Notes: generated from the letters alone by a model not told the origin. DNA of 64,000 nt from Draconibacterium aestuarii (GCA_026671195.1 JAPOHD010000007.1:1-64000), one strand, 5' to 3'; numbered from the stretch's first letter, positions 7,608 to 18,051 are shown. Numbers and translations: made by a program.

Positions 7608-9374
7608 CTATAACTGTATAATTAGCACCTTGGGTTTTTCATCACGAAGCACATCCACCGTAATTGTTTGTCCGGCTTCCAACGTTTTTAAGCGATTCAT
7701 GTACTCGTAAATATTTCCAACTTTTTTCCCTTCAATTGCTGTTATAATATCTCCTTTTTTCATACCACCTTTGTATGCTGGCTTCCCTTTTGTAACGCCA
7801 TCAACGCGCATTCCCCGTTTTTCAATTCCTGCAAAATCGGGCATCACCCCCAAAGTAACTTTAAAGCGTCCGCCACGGTTACGCTGAAATTTATCGCCTG
7901 CTTCCTGAAATGTAAGAGCACTATCGCGGTTGGCAATGTTCTCAACTAACGAATACGCATAATCGGCTACCTTTTTAACACCCTCAAAATTGATAAATTC
8001 AGAATCGTCTTGTGGAGTATGATAATCGGAATGTGCGCCGGTTGATATAAAAAATACAGGAATATTTTGCAGGTAAAACGATGCATGGTCCGACGGGCCA
8101 ACACCTTCGCCCGAAAATGCCAGGTCGAATCCTGAATTTAAATCGTTGAGTAATTGTTCGCTTTCTTTTGCAGTTTGTGTTCCGCCAATACTTAATGCTT
8201 TCGATTTTTTATCTAAACGGCCTACCATATCGAAATTAAACATGGCAACCATTTTTTCGCACTCAACCGGTGGTTTTGCAGTAAATGCTTTCGATCCCAA
8301 AAGTCCCATTTCTTCGGCTCCAAAAGCCACAAAGATAATACTGCGTTTGTTATTTTTATCCACTGCGATTTTTTCGGCCAGCTGAATTACCGTTGTAACC
8401 CCCGAAGCATTGTCGTCGGCTCCGTTGTGTACCGCCATTGTATCTATTGCACGTGATCCCGAACCGGGACCTCCCATTCCGAGATGATCGTAATGTCCAC
8501 CCAAAACAAGGTATTCGTTTTTTAAATTAGGATCCGTACCGGGCACCATGGCAACAACGTTTTGCGTAGTGGTTTCTTTTAGTTGAACGTTTACAGAAAC
8601 ACGTACCGATGATTTAGTTTCAAGATTGATTCCTGCCTGTTTCTCCAGCATCGTATTTTCAAGATCCGCTATTGTTTTTTGTGATTCTGCCAGAATTTTA
8701 TTGGCAACTGCCCGAGTAACCTGAAGTACCGGAATTGAAAAACGACTGCTGTTTTTGTCGTAAAACAAAGAAGACAACTCGTCTTTTTCGCTAAATTTTG
8801 GCCCGGCAACCAAAATTAAACCTGCTGCATTTTTATCCGATGCAGTTAGTCCTTTTGCCCGTTCGGACGAGAACTCCAAAAAAGGACTGTTAGGATTATC
8901 CAAATCGGGATCGCCCTGAAGCACCATAATCCACCTCCCCTGCACATCAATACCTTCAAAATCGTTCCATTTTAAGGTGTCCTTGTCAACATCCAGACCG
9001 TATCCGGCAAAAATGACCTCGGCTTCTACGGTTGTATTGGCAGAAAAAGCATAGGGTAAAAAGTCGGTTTCTGCAGCAAATTCCTGTTCCTCAAAAGTTA
9101 ACATGTTTCCTTCGCACAATTCGGCAGATGCAACCAAATTAAAATACTGAAAACCATCTTCGTACAAAAGCTCCAGTCCTGCTGTCTCAAATTTCGAGCG
9201 GATAAACTCTGCAGCCAAAAAATCGCCGGGTTCGCCGGGTTTGCGCCCACGTAACGAGTCGGATGCCAGGTATTCAATGTTTTCGGTAATGTCATCAACA
9301 GTAATCTCAGGATTGAATTTTGGGCCACAAGAAATAAGTATTGTTATCAGAATAACAAAAACAGAAATCTTCAT
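7608..9374 (-). CDS. M28 family zinc metallopeptidase with C-terminal PDZ domain
   Basis: 588 aa. A lipoprotein-type N-terminus with cysteine at about residue 16 (LISCGPK) predicts membrane anchoring. A protease-associated insert at about 120-260 is followed by the M28 catalytic domain. The metal ligands are visible in order: GGHYDH, NGADDNASG, AEEMG, NFDMVGR and SDYHTPQD. Residues about 510-588 form a PDZ domain (ITLGVMPDF-like start, then GKPAYKGGMKKGDII). M28/PDZ proteins are aminopeptidases acting outside the cytoplasm on peptides. It is co-transcribed with the esterase that follows. Confidence 0.9.
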   Translation of the reverse strand: MKISVFVILITILISCGPKFNPEITVDDITENIEYLASDSLRGRKPGEPGDFLAAEFIRSKFETAGLELLYEDGFQYFNLVASAELCEGNMLTFEEQEFAAETDFLPYAFSANTTVEAEVIFAGYGLDVDKDTLKWNDFEGIDVQGRWIMVLQGDPDLDNPNSPFLEFSSERAKGLTASDKNAAGLILVAGPKFSEKDELSSLFYDKNSSRFSIPVLQVTRAVANKILAESQKTIADLENTMLEKQAGINLETKSSVRVSVNVQLKETTTQNVVAMVPGTDPNLKNEYLVLGGHYDHLGMGGPGSGSRAIDTMAVHNGADDNASGVTTVIQLAEKIAVDKNNKRSIIFVAFGAEEMGLLGSKAFTAKPPVECEKMVAMFNFDMVGRLDKKSKALSIGGTQTAKESEQLLNDLNSGFDLAFSGEGVGPSDHASFYLQNIPVFFISTGAHSDYHTPQDDSEFINFEGVKKVADYAYSLVENIANRDSALTFQEAGDKFQRNRGGRFKVTLGVMPDFAGIEKRGMRVDGVTKGKPAYKGGMKKGDIITAIEGKKVGNIYEYMNRLKTLEAGQTITVDVLRDEKPKVLIIQL

Positions 9375-9517
9375 TTTAAAGCTTTTAAGTTTACAGTCAG
9401 CACCAACCTTGAATTACATTGGTTTATAAATTGATTCTATCTTTCACAAATGGTTTAACAGATTGTCTAAATTTAAAGCGTAATAATACACATTAATCGC
9501 CATTAAAAAAAAGAGTT

Positions 9518-11638
9518 GTGTATATTTACGACTTCTTAAAATTAGATGATTTGATTTCATTTGGAACAAAATATTGGTTTATCCTCTTAATCGCAATAAC
9601 AGTAGCAGCAGCGGGGATTGTTCTACTCTTGTATTTCAAAAACAAAGCAAACAAAGAGCTAACAAAAACTCAGGTACGTATTTTAATGAGCCTGCGCTTT
9701 TTGTCGTTTTTCCTGATTGCCTTTTTGTTGCTTTCGCCCTTTTTGAGAAACCTGAAAAAGATAGTGCAAAATCCCATTATCATAGCTGCCTGGGATAATT
9801 CGTCATCGCTTGTTTCAGTTGGCGACTCACTTCAGTCTGCTAACTTATTAGCAGCGGTAAAATCGGAAATTGGAAATGGGCTGGGGTCTGATTTTAAACT
9901 GGTGGAATATACTTTTGGCGAGACTTCAACCAGAGATAGAAATCACGATTTTAGCGAGAAGAAATCGGATTACAGCGAACTGATTTCAACCGTAAACGAT
10001 AACCATTTCAATGAAAACATTGGTGCTCTGATTATCGCCGGTGACGGAATTTATAACCAGGGGAAAAATCCGGTAAATCTTTTAAGTGAGGTTAACTTTC
10101 CGGTTTACACTATTGGTTTTGGCGATACAACAGTGGTTTCCGACTCCCGTATTCAAGGCATTCGAGTTAATCGTACGGCGTTTTCCGGAAATAAATTCCC
10201 CGTTGAAATTGATGTACAGTTTTCGAAAGTAAAAGGCAGAACATTAAAACTTTCAGTGGTACACAACGAAGCAGAGTTGGGAAGCAGGATGATTACGCCT
10301 TTAAACGATAATTATTTCGACACGCAAGAATTTATTATTGAAGCTGGTGATTCGGGATTAAAACACTATTCAGTAAAAATTGAAAGCGTTGAGAACGAAC
10401 GCAACACAAAGAACAATACAACAGGATTTGTAATAAATGTACTGGAAAACAAACAAAAAATACTGATTCTTTCCGATGGTTCACATCCTGATATCGGAGC
10501 CATAAAAAATACGCTTGAAGAACAAAAAACATACGATGTTACTGTTTTTACCGAAGAACCATACCCCTCGAACCTGAACGAATTTAATTTAGTGGTTTTA
10601 AACCAGTTGCCCACCTCCGGAAAATCGGCAGCCAAAATTATTGAGACCGCTAAAGCCAATCGCTTGCCACTACTTTTTATTGTTGGAAACAAATCATTTC
10701 TACCTCAGTTAAACACCCTTAATCAGGGAGCAAAAATAGAACCTCTGGCTGGTAGCGGCGAAGAGGCCCAGCCTACGCTTAACCCGACTTATGCCACATT
10801 TAATCTCTCTGAAAATTTTAAAGAAATAGTACCCAAATTTCCTCCCTTGCAGGTTGCTTTTGCCAATTTTGAAATGAACGCGGAATTTACGGCTCTGTTC
10901 TACCAAAAACTAAAAGGCATTGAAACGGGGAAACCGTTAATGGCCACAGGAAAAATCGATGGTCGGAAAATCGGGTATATTTTTGGCGAAGGAATATGGC
11001 GCTGGCGTTTATTCGACTACTACCAAAACCAAAGCCATGAACGATTTAACGAACTGGTAAATCAATTGGTGCAATACCTGGCCTTACGCGAAAACGAAGA
11101 TAATTTTATAGTGGAATTTAAACCTGTTTATGCCGAAACTGACGATGTAATTTTAAATGCAGAAGTGTACAACGATGCATTTGAGCGTATTGCCTCGGAA
11201 GAGGTACATGTTGAATTGAAAAACGCGAACGGCGAAGATTTTAACTATACTTTTGACATACAGGGACAAAATTATTTTTTGAACGCAGGACACCTTCAGA
11301 AAGGTGATTACACTTTTTTGGCAGATGTAACTATTGGCAACGAAAAATATACCGAAACAGGCAGTTTTACTGTTACACCGGTAAACATTGAAAACGTAGT
11401 AACCCGGGCCAATCATACGATGCTTTACCAGCTGGCAACACAAAGTGGAGGGCAGTTTTATTTCCCCAACCAAACCGGGGATTTAATTTCAATGCTAAAA
11501 TCGAGCAATAAATTAAAAGCAGACAGCTACTTCCAGGAGATGATAGACGAACTGCTAAACCTACGCTGGCTGTTTTTTGTTCTCTTAATCTTATTAAGTG
11601 TGGAATGGTTTTTGAGAAAATACTGGGGAATTTATTAA
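9518..11638 (+). CDS. Membrane-anchored VWA-like domain protein
   Basis: 706 aa from a GTG codon. Membrane segments lie at about residues 18-40, 56-76 and 680-698, leaving a large periplasmic body. The first part of that body (about 88-200) resembles a von Willebrand A fold: IIAAWDNSSSL stands where the DxSxS metal site would be, and ALIIAGDGIYNQG and PVYTIGFGDT follow. A glutamine-amidotransferase-like fold may lie at about 310-410 (ILILSDGSHPDIGAI). This architecture is common in Bacteroidota and its function is undefined. It begins a same-strand run with three DUF6340-type lipoproteins, 28 bp apart from the first. Confidence 0.75.
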   Translation: MYIYDFLKLDDLISFGTKYWFILLIAITVAAAGIVLLLYFKNKANKELTKTQVRILMSLRFLSFFLIAFLLLSPFLRNLKKIVQNPIIIAAWDNSSSLVSVGDSLQSANLLAAVKSEIGNGLGSDFKLVEYTFGETSTRDRNHDFSEKKSDYSELISTVNDNHFNENIGALIIAGDGIYNQGKNPVNLLSEVNFPVYTIGFGDTTVVSDSRIQGIRVNRTAFSGNKFPVEIDVQFSKVKGRTLKLSVVHNEAELGSRMITPLNDNYFDTQEFIIEAGDSGLKHYSVKIESVENERNTKNNTTGFVINVLENKQKILILSDGSHPDIGAIKNTLEEQKTYDVTVFTEEPYPSNLNEFNLVVLNQLPTSGKSAAKIIETAKANRLPLLFIVGNKSFLPQLNTLNQGAKIEPLAGSGEEAQPTLNPTYATFNLSENFKEIVPKFPPLQVAFANFEMNAEFTALFYQKLKGIETGKPLMATGKIDGRKIGYIFGEGIWRWRLFDYYQNQSHERFNELVNQLVQYLALRENEDNFIVEFKPVYAETDDVILNAEVYNDAFERIASEEVHVELKNANGEDFNYTFDIQGQNYFLNAGHLQKGDYTFLADVTIGNEKYTETGSFTVTPVNIENVVTRANHTMLYQLATQSGGQFYFPNQTGDLISMLKSSNKLKADSYFQEMIDELLNLRWLFFVLLILLSVEWFLRKYWGIY

Positions 11639-11666
11639 ATTCAACCGAAGTATTGAGGAGTACATT

Positions 11667-12719
11667 ATGAAACAACTGTTTAAACAAAATTATATATTAC
11701 TGGTATTCATTCTGCTGTTTGCAGCTTCGTGCACAACCACCAAAATTCTTACAATTGAAATTCCGCAACCTGCACCAAAGGAACTTTCCGACCGTATTCA
11801 AAGCCTGGTTTTAGTTAACCGAACCGTGAATGAGAAATATTCTGATTTTCTTTCAGATTCGTTACAAATGCTTTTTTATAAGCAACAGTTTAACCTCGAT
11901 ACAATTATACTCGATTCAACAGCTGTTGATACCACCATAAAAGCTTTAGGCGAACTCTTATTCGAATCGGGAAGGTATGATTTTGTGATTCCTGAAAATC
12001 GTTTTTTAACTTTTAATAAAAACTCCTTTTTCACTCAGGAAATGCCATGGAATGAAGTGAAAGAACTCTGTGAAACATACGATGCAGATGCCGTTCTATC
12101 GCTCGATATGTTTAACACACGGATTATCACAAAATTCGACAAAGAAAGTGTTTTTGATCCCATGCAAAATGGATTTTATTCGGCCTATTCTGCAGATATG
12201 ACTATTATTTACGAAGCTTTGTTCAGAGTATACGATCCGTTGGAGGAGAAAGTATTGGTACGGGAATTTTTCAAAGACACCATCCAATGGAATGATTTTG
12301 CCTATTCAATAAACGATTTGTTTGGTCATTTCACGCCGGTAAAACAAGCATTAACTGAAACAGGAATTGCATTGGCATTAGATTTTTCAGAAAAAATAAG
12401 TACGGTTTGGCGACAAGAACAAAGACCATTTTATGTTAAGGGAGATGCCAATTTAAAATATGCTGGCACATTTATTGATGATGGCGAGTGGGCACAGGCC
12501 ATGGCATTATGGAAAGAAACGGAAGAAAATACCCAGTCGAAATCAACAAAAAGTAAAGCCCAGCTAAACATGGCCATTGCATACGAGTTACAAGGCGACA
12601 TTGACGAGGCCATTTCATGGGCATTAAAATCATACAACACCATGTATCGGCAGATAACTTATCAGTATTTGGAATTATTAAACCGAAGGAAAAAAGAACT
12701 TCAAAATCAAACAAAATGA
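11667..12719 (+). CDS. DUF6340-type lipoprotein, copy 1 of 3
   Basis: 350 aa. The N-terminal signal ends at a lipobox (LFAASC), predicting a lipid-anchored envelope protein. The middle contains ADAVLSLDMF, and the C-terminus has a short TPR-like hairpin region (GEWAQAMALWKE, then KSKAQLNMAIAYELQGDIDEAI). The same layout recurs in the next two genes, so these are tandem paralogues. The function is unknown; TPR-bearing lipoproteins usually serve as scaffolds. Its stop overlaps the next start (ATGA at 12716-12719). Confidence 0.8.
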   Translation: MKQLFKQNYILLVFILLFAASCTTTKILTIEIPQPAPKELSDRIQSLVLVNRTVNEKYSDFLSDSLQMLFYKQQFNLDTIILDSTAVDTTIKALGELLFESGRYDFVIPENRFLTFNKNSFFTQEMPWNEVKELCETYDADAVLSLDMFNTRIITKFDKESVFDPMQNGFYSAYSADMTIIYEALFRVYDPLEEKVLVREFFKDTIQWNDFAYSINDLFGHFTPVKQALTETGIALALDFSEKISTVWRQEQRPFYVKGDANLKYAGTFIDDGEWAQAMALWKETEENTQSKSTKSKAQLNMAIAYELQGDIDEAISWALKSYNTMYRQITYQYLELLNRRKKELQNQTK

Positions 12720-13738
12720 ACCGACTCCTGCTATTAGGTTGCATTCTTATTTTAATCTCCTCGTGTACTGTTTACAAAGAATATGCAATTGACGTGTATA
12801 AACCGGGAGAAATTGCTATTCCGCCCGAAGCCCAAAATGTGGCTATTGTTTACCGAAATTTTAAATACGCCGGCGATACCCTGCAGCATTATTTTAAAGA
12901 TGACTTCCGCCTTAAAAAGGCCAAAAATGATCCGCAAAACCTCGACAGTATTTTGGTTAGTAATTGTGTGAAAGAACTTGCTAAAAATTTTAAAGCACAA
13001 AATACATTTAACAACATTCATATTTTCCCTGAAATATTCGAATCTCATTCAGCAAAAAAACTTCCGGCATTAAATTTCGATTTGGTAAACACGTTAACCA
13101 CCTCTACTCAAACTGATTTGCTGATATCACTCGAGACTTTTTCGTATTTCTATTCCGAATATTCATCAACCGAGGAAATACCCACAAAGTCGAACGAGGT
13201 AATTACAGCTGCCGTTTGGGCAGTATACAATCCATACTCTCAAAAACTTTTGGAACGTAAAACCATGATCGACACCATTTACTGGAACGGTTACGATACC
13301 CAGGGAAATTACCGCAGAAACAGCAAACTTCCACCACGAATTACCGCCTTAAAAATTGCCTCGCAAATGGCAGGTGAAAATTATTCCAAACGGTTTTTTG
13401 CATCGTGGCAAACCGTAAACCGCTCGTATTCGGTCCCTCCTCTACCCGATTTTTCGGCTGCTGATGAATATGTTCAAAAAGGAGAATGGGACAATGCAAT
13501 AATGCTTTGGAAACGATACGCTGCCGACGATAACGGTAAAATGGCAATTAATGCACGCTACAATCTGGCACTAGGTTACGAAATGAAAGACGACATGGAC
13601 ACTGCCCAAAAGTGGCTGATGGCAGCCCAGCAAATAGCTGCCGATTACAAAAGCAAGGAAGACCTGAAAATGATATTACAGTACATGAAAATTTTAGCTG
13701 AACGAAAAAACGACATTGAAAGGTTAAAACAAATGTAA
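12716..13738 (+). CDS. DUF6340-type lipoprotein, copy 2 of 3
   Basis: 340 aa. The start chosen is the ATG at 12716 because it overlaps the previous stop as ATGA and gives a clean lipoprotein signal (MNRLLLLGC, lipobox LISSC). Extending to the in-frame ATG at 12617 would bury the signal. The body repeats the family plan: an early VAIVYRN strand, TDLLISLE, an ERKTMIDTIYWNG segment, and a C-terminal TPR-like pair (KGEWDNAIMLWKRY, then NARYNLALGYEM). Confidence 0.8.
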   Translation: MNRLLLLGCILILISSCTVYKEYAIDVYKPGEIAIPPEAQNVAIVYRNFKYAGDTLQHYFKDDFRLKKAKNDPQNLDSILVSNCVKELAKNFKAQNTFNNIHIFPEIFESHSAKKLPALNFDLVNTLTTSTQTDLLISLETFSYFYSEYSSTEEIPTKSNEVITAAVWAVYNPYSQKLLERKTMIDTIYWNGYDTQGNYRRNSKLPPRITALKIASQMAGENYSKRFFASWQTVNRSYSVPPLPDFSAADEYVQKGEWDNAIMLWKRYAADDNGKMAINARYNLALGYEMKDDMDTAQKWLMAAQQIAADYKSKEDLKMILQYMKILAERKNDIERLKQM

Positions 13739-13739
13739 G

Positions 13740-14933
13740 ATGAAACGCTTCTACTTCCTCCTTAATTTGGTTGTTGCGCTTTTGTTAAACCAGGGATGCA
13801 ACACCTTATACAACACCAAAGTAATTGACATAGAAATTGTTGAGCCGGGAAAAGTAAGTATTCCTGAACAATACAAAACAGTGGCAATTCGGTATAATAA
13901 TTGTAAAGTTGCTCCAAATCCCCAGTTCCAGAAATCTTATTTCATCGATAAATCGGTTTTTCACGAAGAAAATACCGATAGTATTGCCTCCAAAATCTAT
14001 TTCGAATCTTTTACCGGAGAAATAAGAAAACAGAACTTTTTTGATAAAGTGTTCGAAGTTGAAGCTCAAGATTTTAGTTCGATTAAAATCAGAGACACCA
14101 TCAGTTATGAATTGGATGTGGAAAATGATTCAATAAGTAATACCAAAGAGCTTCTCGATGAATTTAACGTCCGTTTGTTCTCCAAAACGATCAATGAATT
14201 TCCCAATGAAAGCAAGATTTATACCTCAGAAAAATTTCTTCACCCACGATACGGACTTTATCAACCCAATGAATTAAAAAAGATAGCTGACACAACACAT
14301 GCTGATCTTTTGCTTTCGCTCGATTATTTTTATTCTGTTGAAGGAGCTTTCTACGACAAAAACATTTCAATAGCCAACGAAATTGTACTTATTCGGGCCT
14401 ACTGGAATTTTTACGATCTAATTAATCAGGAATATCTTTATTCCTACGACAAGGCAGATACAATTTCATGGAACGGTCTGGTTGATGATATCAAAAATTT
14501 AAGAGAAATTCTACCACCGCGAAAAGATGCCATATTAAACGCAGCAGATATTTCAGGTGTTAATGCAGCAAATTACCTCATTCCGCATTGGACACAAGTG
14601 CAACGCATGTATTACGGTTCGGGGCATGTTGATTTACAAAAAACCGATCAGTTAATTGCAAAGGGCGATTGGCTGGCAGCTGCCAAAATATGGAAAGCAA
14701 ACGTAAATAATCCCAACAAATCAATTGCTGCCAAAAGCAAATTTAATATGGGGCTGGTTTGCGAAATGCAAGGCAATTTGGAAGCTGCGCTCGAATGGGT
14801 GGTAGAATCTTTTCATGTTTTTGGTCAGAAAAATAAGATACACTCTGCTAATTGTATGAATTATATCCGTATTCTAGGTCAACGTATGCAGGATATTAAA
14901 ATTATTGAAAACCAGATAGGACTGAATAATTAA
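13740..14933 (+). CDS. DUF6340-type lipoprotein, copy 3 of 3
   Basis: 397 aa, starting one base after the previous stop. Lipoprotein signal with lipobox LNQGC. It shares with copy 2 the VAIRYNN strand, ADLLLSLDYF, the ADTISWNG segment and the terminal KGDWLAAAKIWKA / KSKFNMGLVCEMQG hairpins. It is about 55 residues longer than copy 2, the extra length lying in the first half. The conserved order and close coupling suggest the three products work together, perhaps as a hetero-oligomer on the membrane. Confidence 0.8.
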   Translation: MKRFYFLLNLVVALLLNQGCNTLYNTKVIDIEIVEPGKVSIPEQYKTVAIRYNNCKVAPNPQFQKSYFIDKSVFHEENTDSIASKIYFESFTGEIRKQNFFDKVFEVEAQDFSSIKIRDTISYELDVENDSISNTKELLDEFNVRLFSKTINEFPNESKIYTSEKFLHPRYGLYQPNELKKIADTTHADLLLSLDYFYSVEGAFYDKNISIANEIVLIRAYWNFYDLINQEYLYSYDKADTISWNGLVDDIKNLREILPPRKDAILNAADISGVNAANYLIPHWTQVQRMYYGSGHVDLQKTDQLIAKGDWLAAAKIWKANVNNPNKSIAAKSKFNMGLVCEMQGNLEAALEWVVESFHVFGQKNKIHSANCMNYIRILGQRMQDIKIIENQIGLNN

Positions 14934-14986
14934 CCTGGGTTCAATCAAAATAAAATTCAAGAATTTTATTTATTTCACCCCTCTGT

Positions 14987-15055
14987 CAGCCTTAAAGGCT
15001 GCCATCTCCGCTCAACGGGGGAGAAAAAGCGGAACCCCGAGGCAAAGCCACGGGG
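14987..15055. repeat. Pair of short palindromes between convergent genes
   Basis: A 15-bp perfect palindrome (CAGCCTTAAAGGCTG, 14987-15001) is followed by a 21-bp one at 15035-15055 (CCCCG-aGGC-aaa-GCC-a-CGGGG). They lie in the 282-bp gap between the third lipoprotein gene and cvfB, which converge. No U-tract follows, so they are not classic terminators. They resemble the short GC-rich intergenic repeats seen widely in Bacteroidota genomes. Confidence 0.55.
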
Positions 15056-15215
15056 AATTATTCAGATTAAATTTTCAGCAAAAGGAAAGAGAGAAACCAC
15101 TGTTTCCCTCCCAATTTAACCAAAAATCACAACATGAAAATATTGTTCTTTAAATTTAGAATATTTTACTTGAATGTCCCAAATTTAATCATATGTTTTT
15201 AAGTATATGTTCAAA

Positions 15216-16049
15216 TTATTTTACAAGCCGAATACCATCTGATTCAAAAGTAATCAGCTGTTTTTTGTACAATCCGCCAATGGCCTTTTTGAAATTCTTT
15301 TTGCTAATACCAAACATGGCTTGTATCATTTCGGGCGAAGTTTTGTCTGATACAGCGATAAATCCCCTGTTCTCTCTCAGTTCATTCAAAATCTTTTCCG
15401 AAATAGCATCTACTTTTTCGTAACCCGGTTTTTCAAGCAATAAATCAATTTTTTCATCGTCCCGAACCTTGCTCACATAACCTTTGGTTTTCAGGCCTAT
15501 TTCCAAATCTTTAAATACCTGATTTTTATATAACATTCCCGAGTGTTCGAGATTTACAATTGCTTTATACCCCAGGTCCGTTTCTTCCATAATTATTAAA
15601 CCTACTTCCTGGCCCACTGTATATTCCGGTGGTGTATTATCCAAAAACTTATTCAGTTTTGCCGAGGCGGCAATCCTGTTTGAAAGCAAGTCCAGATAAA
15701 TATAAACCCAGTAACTGTTGCCTTCTGCCATTTTACTGCGTTGCTCGCGAAAAGGCACCAATAAATCCTTGGGTAAGCCCCAGTCGAGAAAAGCTCCAAA
15801 ACTACTTGTGGCTTTTACCTTCAGGCAGGCAAACTCGCCTACCATTGCCAATGGTGTTTCGGTAGTGGCTACCAGCCGGTCTTCCGAGTCGGTATAAACA
15901 AATACCTCAGCAACACCTGCTTCCTTTACCTCGTCGGTTACAAATTTTTTGGGCATTAATATTTCACCGTGATCGCCACCGTCAAGATACACTCCATTAT
16001 CTGTTTCACGGTTTACTGTTAAAGTATTTATTCTTCCTATTTCCAACAT
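15216..16049 (-). CDS. cvfB: CvfB-like S1-domain RNA-binding protein
   Basis: 277 aa from the ATG at 16049 (MLEIGRINTLTV), the typical family start; an in-frame ATG at 16097 would add 16 non-conserved residues. Tandem S1-like OB folds come first (GVYLDGGDHGEILMP, then FGAFLDWGLPKDLLVP, then a third), with a winged-helix-like C-terminus (FGISKKNFKKAIGGLYK). CvfB proteins bind RNA in the cytoplasm and affect expression of other genes. Confidence 0.88.
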   Translation of the reverse strand: MLEIGRINTLTVNRETDNGVYLDGGDHGEILMPKKFVTDEVKEAGVAEVFVYTDSEDRLVATTETPLAMVGEFACLKVKATSSFGAFLDWGLPKDLLVPFREQRSKMAEGNSYWVYIYLDLLSNRIAASAKLNKFLDNTPPEYTVGQEVGLIIMEETDLGYKAIVNLEHSGMLYKNQVFKDLEIGLKTKGYVSKVRDDEKIDLLLEKPGYEKVDAISEKILNELRENRGFIAVSDKTSPEMIQAMFGISKKNFKKAIGGLYKKQLITFESDGIRLVK

Positions 16050-16173
16050 ATCCAGAGATTTAATCGGATCACAATCCGTACTGTTATAATTCAACAAAAG
16101 TAGTTTTAATTTACCGGCTTTCTTATCCTTTATGTATTAAGGCCAAATTTTGGAATAATTTTCCAATCACTAA

Positions 16174-17829
16174 CTAATTCTGAAGTAATTCCTGTGCCGC
16201 TTTCATTGCCGTTTCAGTTAGTTTTTCGCCACCAACCATTTTGGCCAGCTCTTCCACGCGTTCAGCTTCGTTCAGCTGCTTTATTGAAGTAAAAGTTTTG
16301 CCATTATTTTCCATTTTATACACCTGCAAATGTACGTCGCCTTTGGCGGCAATTTGTGGCAAATGGGTAATATTTATAATTTGTGTTGATGTAGAGAAAG
16401 CTTTAATAATGTTTCCCATTTTTACTGCAATTTCACCGGAAACGCCTGAGTCGATTTCATCGAAAATAACCGTTGGAAGTGCTTTTGAACTACGAAGTAA
16501 ATTTTTTATAGCCAACATTAATCGCGACATTTCACCGCCCGAAGCAATTTTGGATATTTCATCGGGACTGGAATCGGGATTTGCGCTAAACAAAAGAGAA
16601 ACGGAATCTTTCCCATCGGCATGAAAATCCTCCAGTGCTGTGTGAACAATTTGTATACGCGACTTGGTCATTCCCATCTGTTTTAGATCTTCAACAACAG
16701 ATTTCTCAATAACCGGAAACGCACTTTTCCGTAGCTTTGAAAGCTGTTTTGCTTTCGTCTCAAGTTCCGTTTTACGCTTTATCAGCTGGTCTTCCAGCTC
16801 TTTAATTTCATTTTCGTATCCAACCGCACGATTTATTTTTTCATCAAAATCGTTCCGCAATTCAATTAATTCTGCTACACTTCCCACATTGTGTTTTTGC
16901 TGAAGACCAAAAAGCAAATTCAAACGGTCGTTCACCTCTTCAATCCGTGTTGGATTAAATTCAATTCGCTCTGCCAGAATTTCGGCTTCATCAACAATAT
17001 CTTTTAATTCGAGCACAGTGCTTTGCAATCTTTCAGACAAATCAGCTGCGTCAGGGTCAAAATCTTTTATCTTCTCCATTGCTTTCTGCGCTTCCCTGAT
17101 ATTTTGAATTACCGAGATTGTTTCGCTATCTAATAATTGTCCTGCTTCTGAAAAGGCTGTTTTTATATCTTCAGCATGCGTCAACTTCTCTAATTCTAAT
17201 TCCAACTCATCCTGCTCGTATTTAGCCAGTTTTGCCTCTTCCAACTGGTTAAACTGAAACTGAAAATAGTCCAAATCAGTTTTGGCTTTTTCGGCTTTTT
17301 CTTTTATTTCGGCGACTAACTTCTGCTGATTTTTATATTCGGTATATAATTTTTTGTAGTCAGTAATTACACTTTCGACACCGGCTACCGAATCAACCAG
17401 ATTGAGCTGAAACTTTTGATTACTTAGTTCCAGGTTTTGATGTTGCGAATGAATATCAATGAGTTTCAAACCCAGTTCCCGCAGCACTTTTAAATTTACC
17501 GGTGTATCATTTATAAACGCACGCGATTTCCCGGCAGGAGTAATCTCGCGACGCAAAATTGTCGACGGATCATAATCTAAATCCTGCTCTTCAAAAAACG
17601 TGTTCAGCGAATAGTTATTCACCTCAAATTGTCCCTCAACAATACACTTTTCATCTTTATTTTTTAATACCGAAAGATCGGCACGATTTCCCAAAATCAA
17701 ACCCAGTGCTCCAAGAATAATGGACTTCCCGGCACCTGTTTCACCCGTTACCGAATTCAGATTCCTATGAAAATCGACCTGAAGTTCATGAATTAAAGCA
17801 TAATTGGAAATGGATAATTTAGACAGCAT
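16174..17829 (-). CDS. recN: DNA repair protein RecN
   Basis: 551 aa, full length. The SMC-like ATPase parts are intact: Walker A GETGAGKS at 29-36, a long coiled coil through about 150-390, the ABC signature ASGGEMSRLMLA at about 430 and Walker B TVIFDEIDSG at about 456. RecN is a cohesin-like cytoplasmic protein that holds broken ends during double-strand-break repair. It ends the conserved minus-strand run bamD-rpoZ-coaBC-DUF4835-recN. Confidence 0.96.
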   Translation of the reverse strand: MLSKLSISNYALIHELQVDFHRNLNSVTGETGAGKSIILGALGLILGNRADLSVLKNKDEKCIVEGQFEVNNYSLNTFFEEQDLDYDPSTILRREITPAGKSRAFINDTPVNLKVLRELGLKLIDIHSQHQNLELSNQKFQLNLVDSVAGVESVITDYKKLYTEYKNQQKLVAEIKEKAEKAKTDLDYFQFQFNQLEEAKLAKYEQDELELELEKLTHAEDIKTAFSEAGQLLDSETISVIQNIREAQKAMEKIKDFDPDAADLSERLQSTVLELKDIVDEAEILAERIEFNPTRIEEVNDRLNLLFGLQQKHNVGSVAELIELRNDFDEKINRAVGYENEIKELEDQLIKRKTELETKAKQLSKLRKSAFPVIEKSVVEDLKQMGMTKSRIQIVHTALEDFHADGKDSVSLLFSANPDSSPDEISKIASGGEMSRLMLAIKNLLRSSKALPTVIFDEIDSGVSGEIAVKMGNIIKAFSTSTQIINITHLPQIAAKGDVHLQVYKMENNGKTFTSIKQLNEAERVEELAKMVGGEKLTETAMKAAQELLQN

Positions 17830-18051
17830 TCTTTATTATTATTTTAAATAAAGTTTAAAAGTACCAAAAAACTAGCAACGGCAATCAATATTTATTTTGA
17901 TTTGGAGAAAGAAATAACCGAACTATTCAGCATAGAAAAACAGGGTTACAATTTCGTTTGGCTTTCAACAAGATTACAGTTGAATGGTATGGTGCAGGAA
18001 GTACGAAAACCGAGTAAATGCGCAATAAAGGATTTCGGAAGTTTTACTCCA

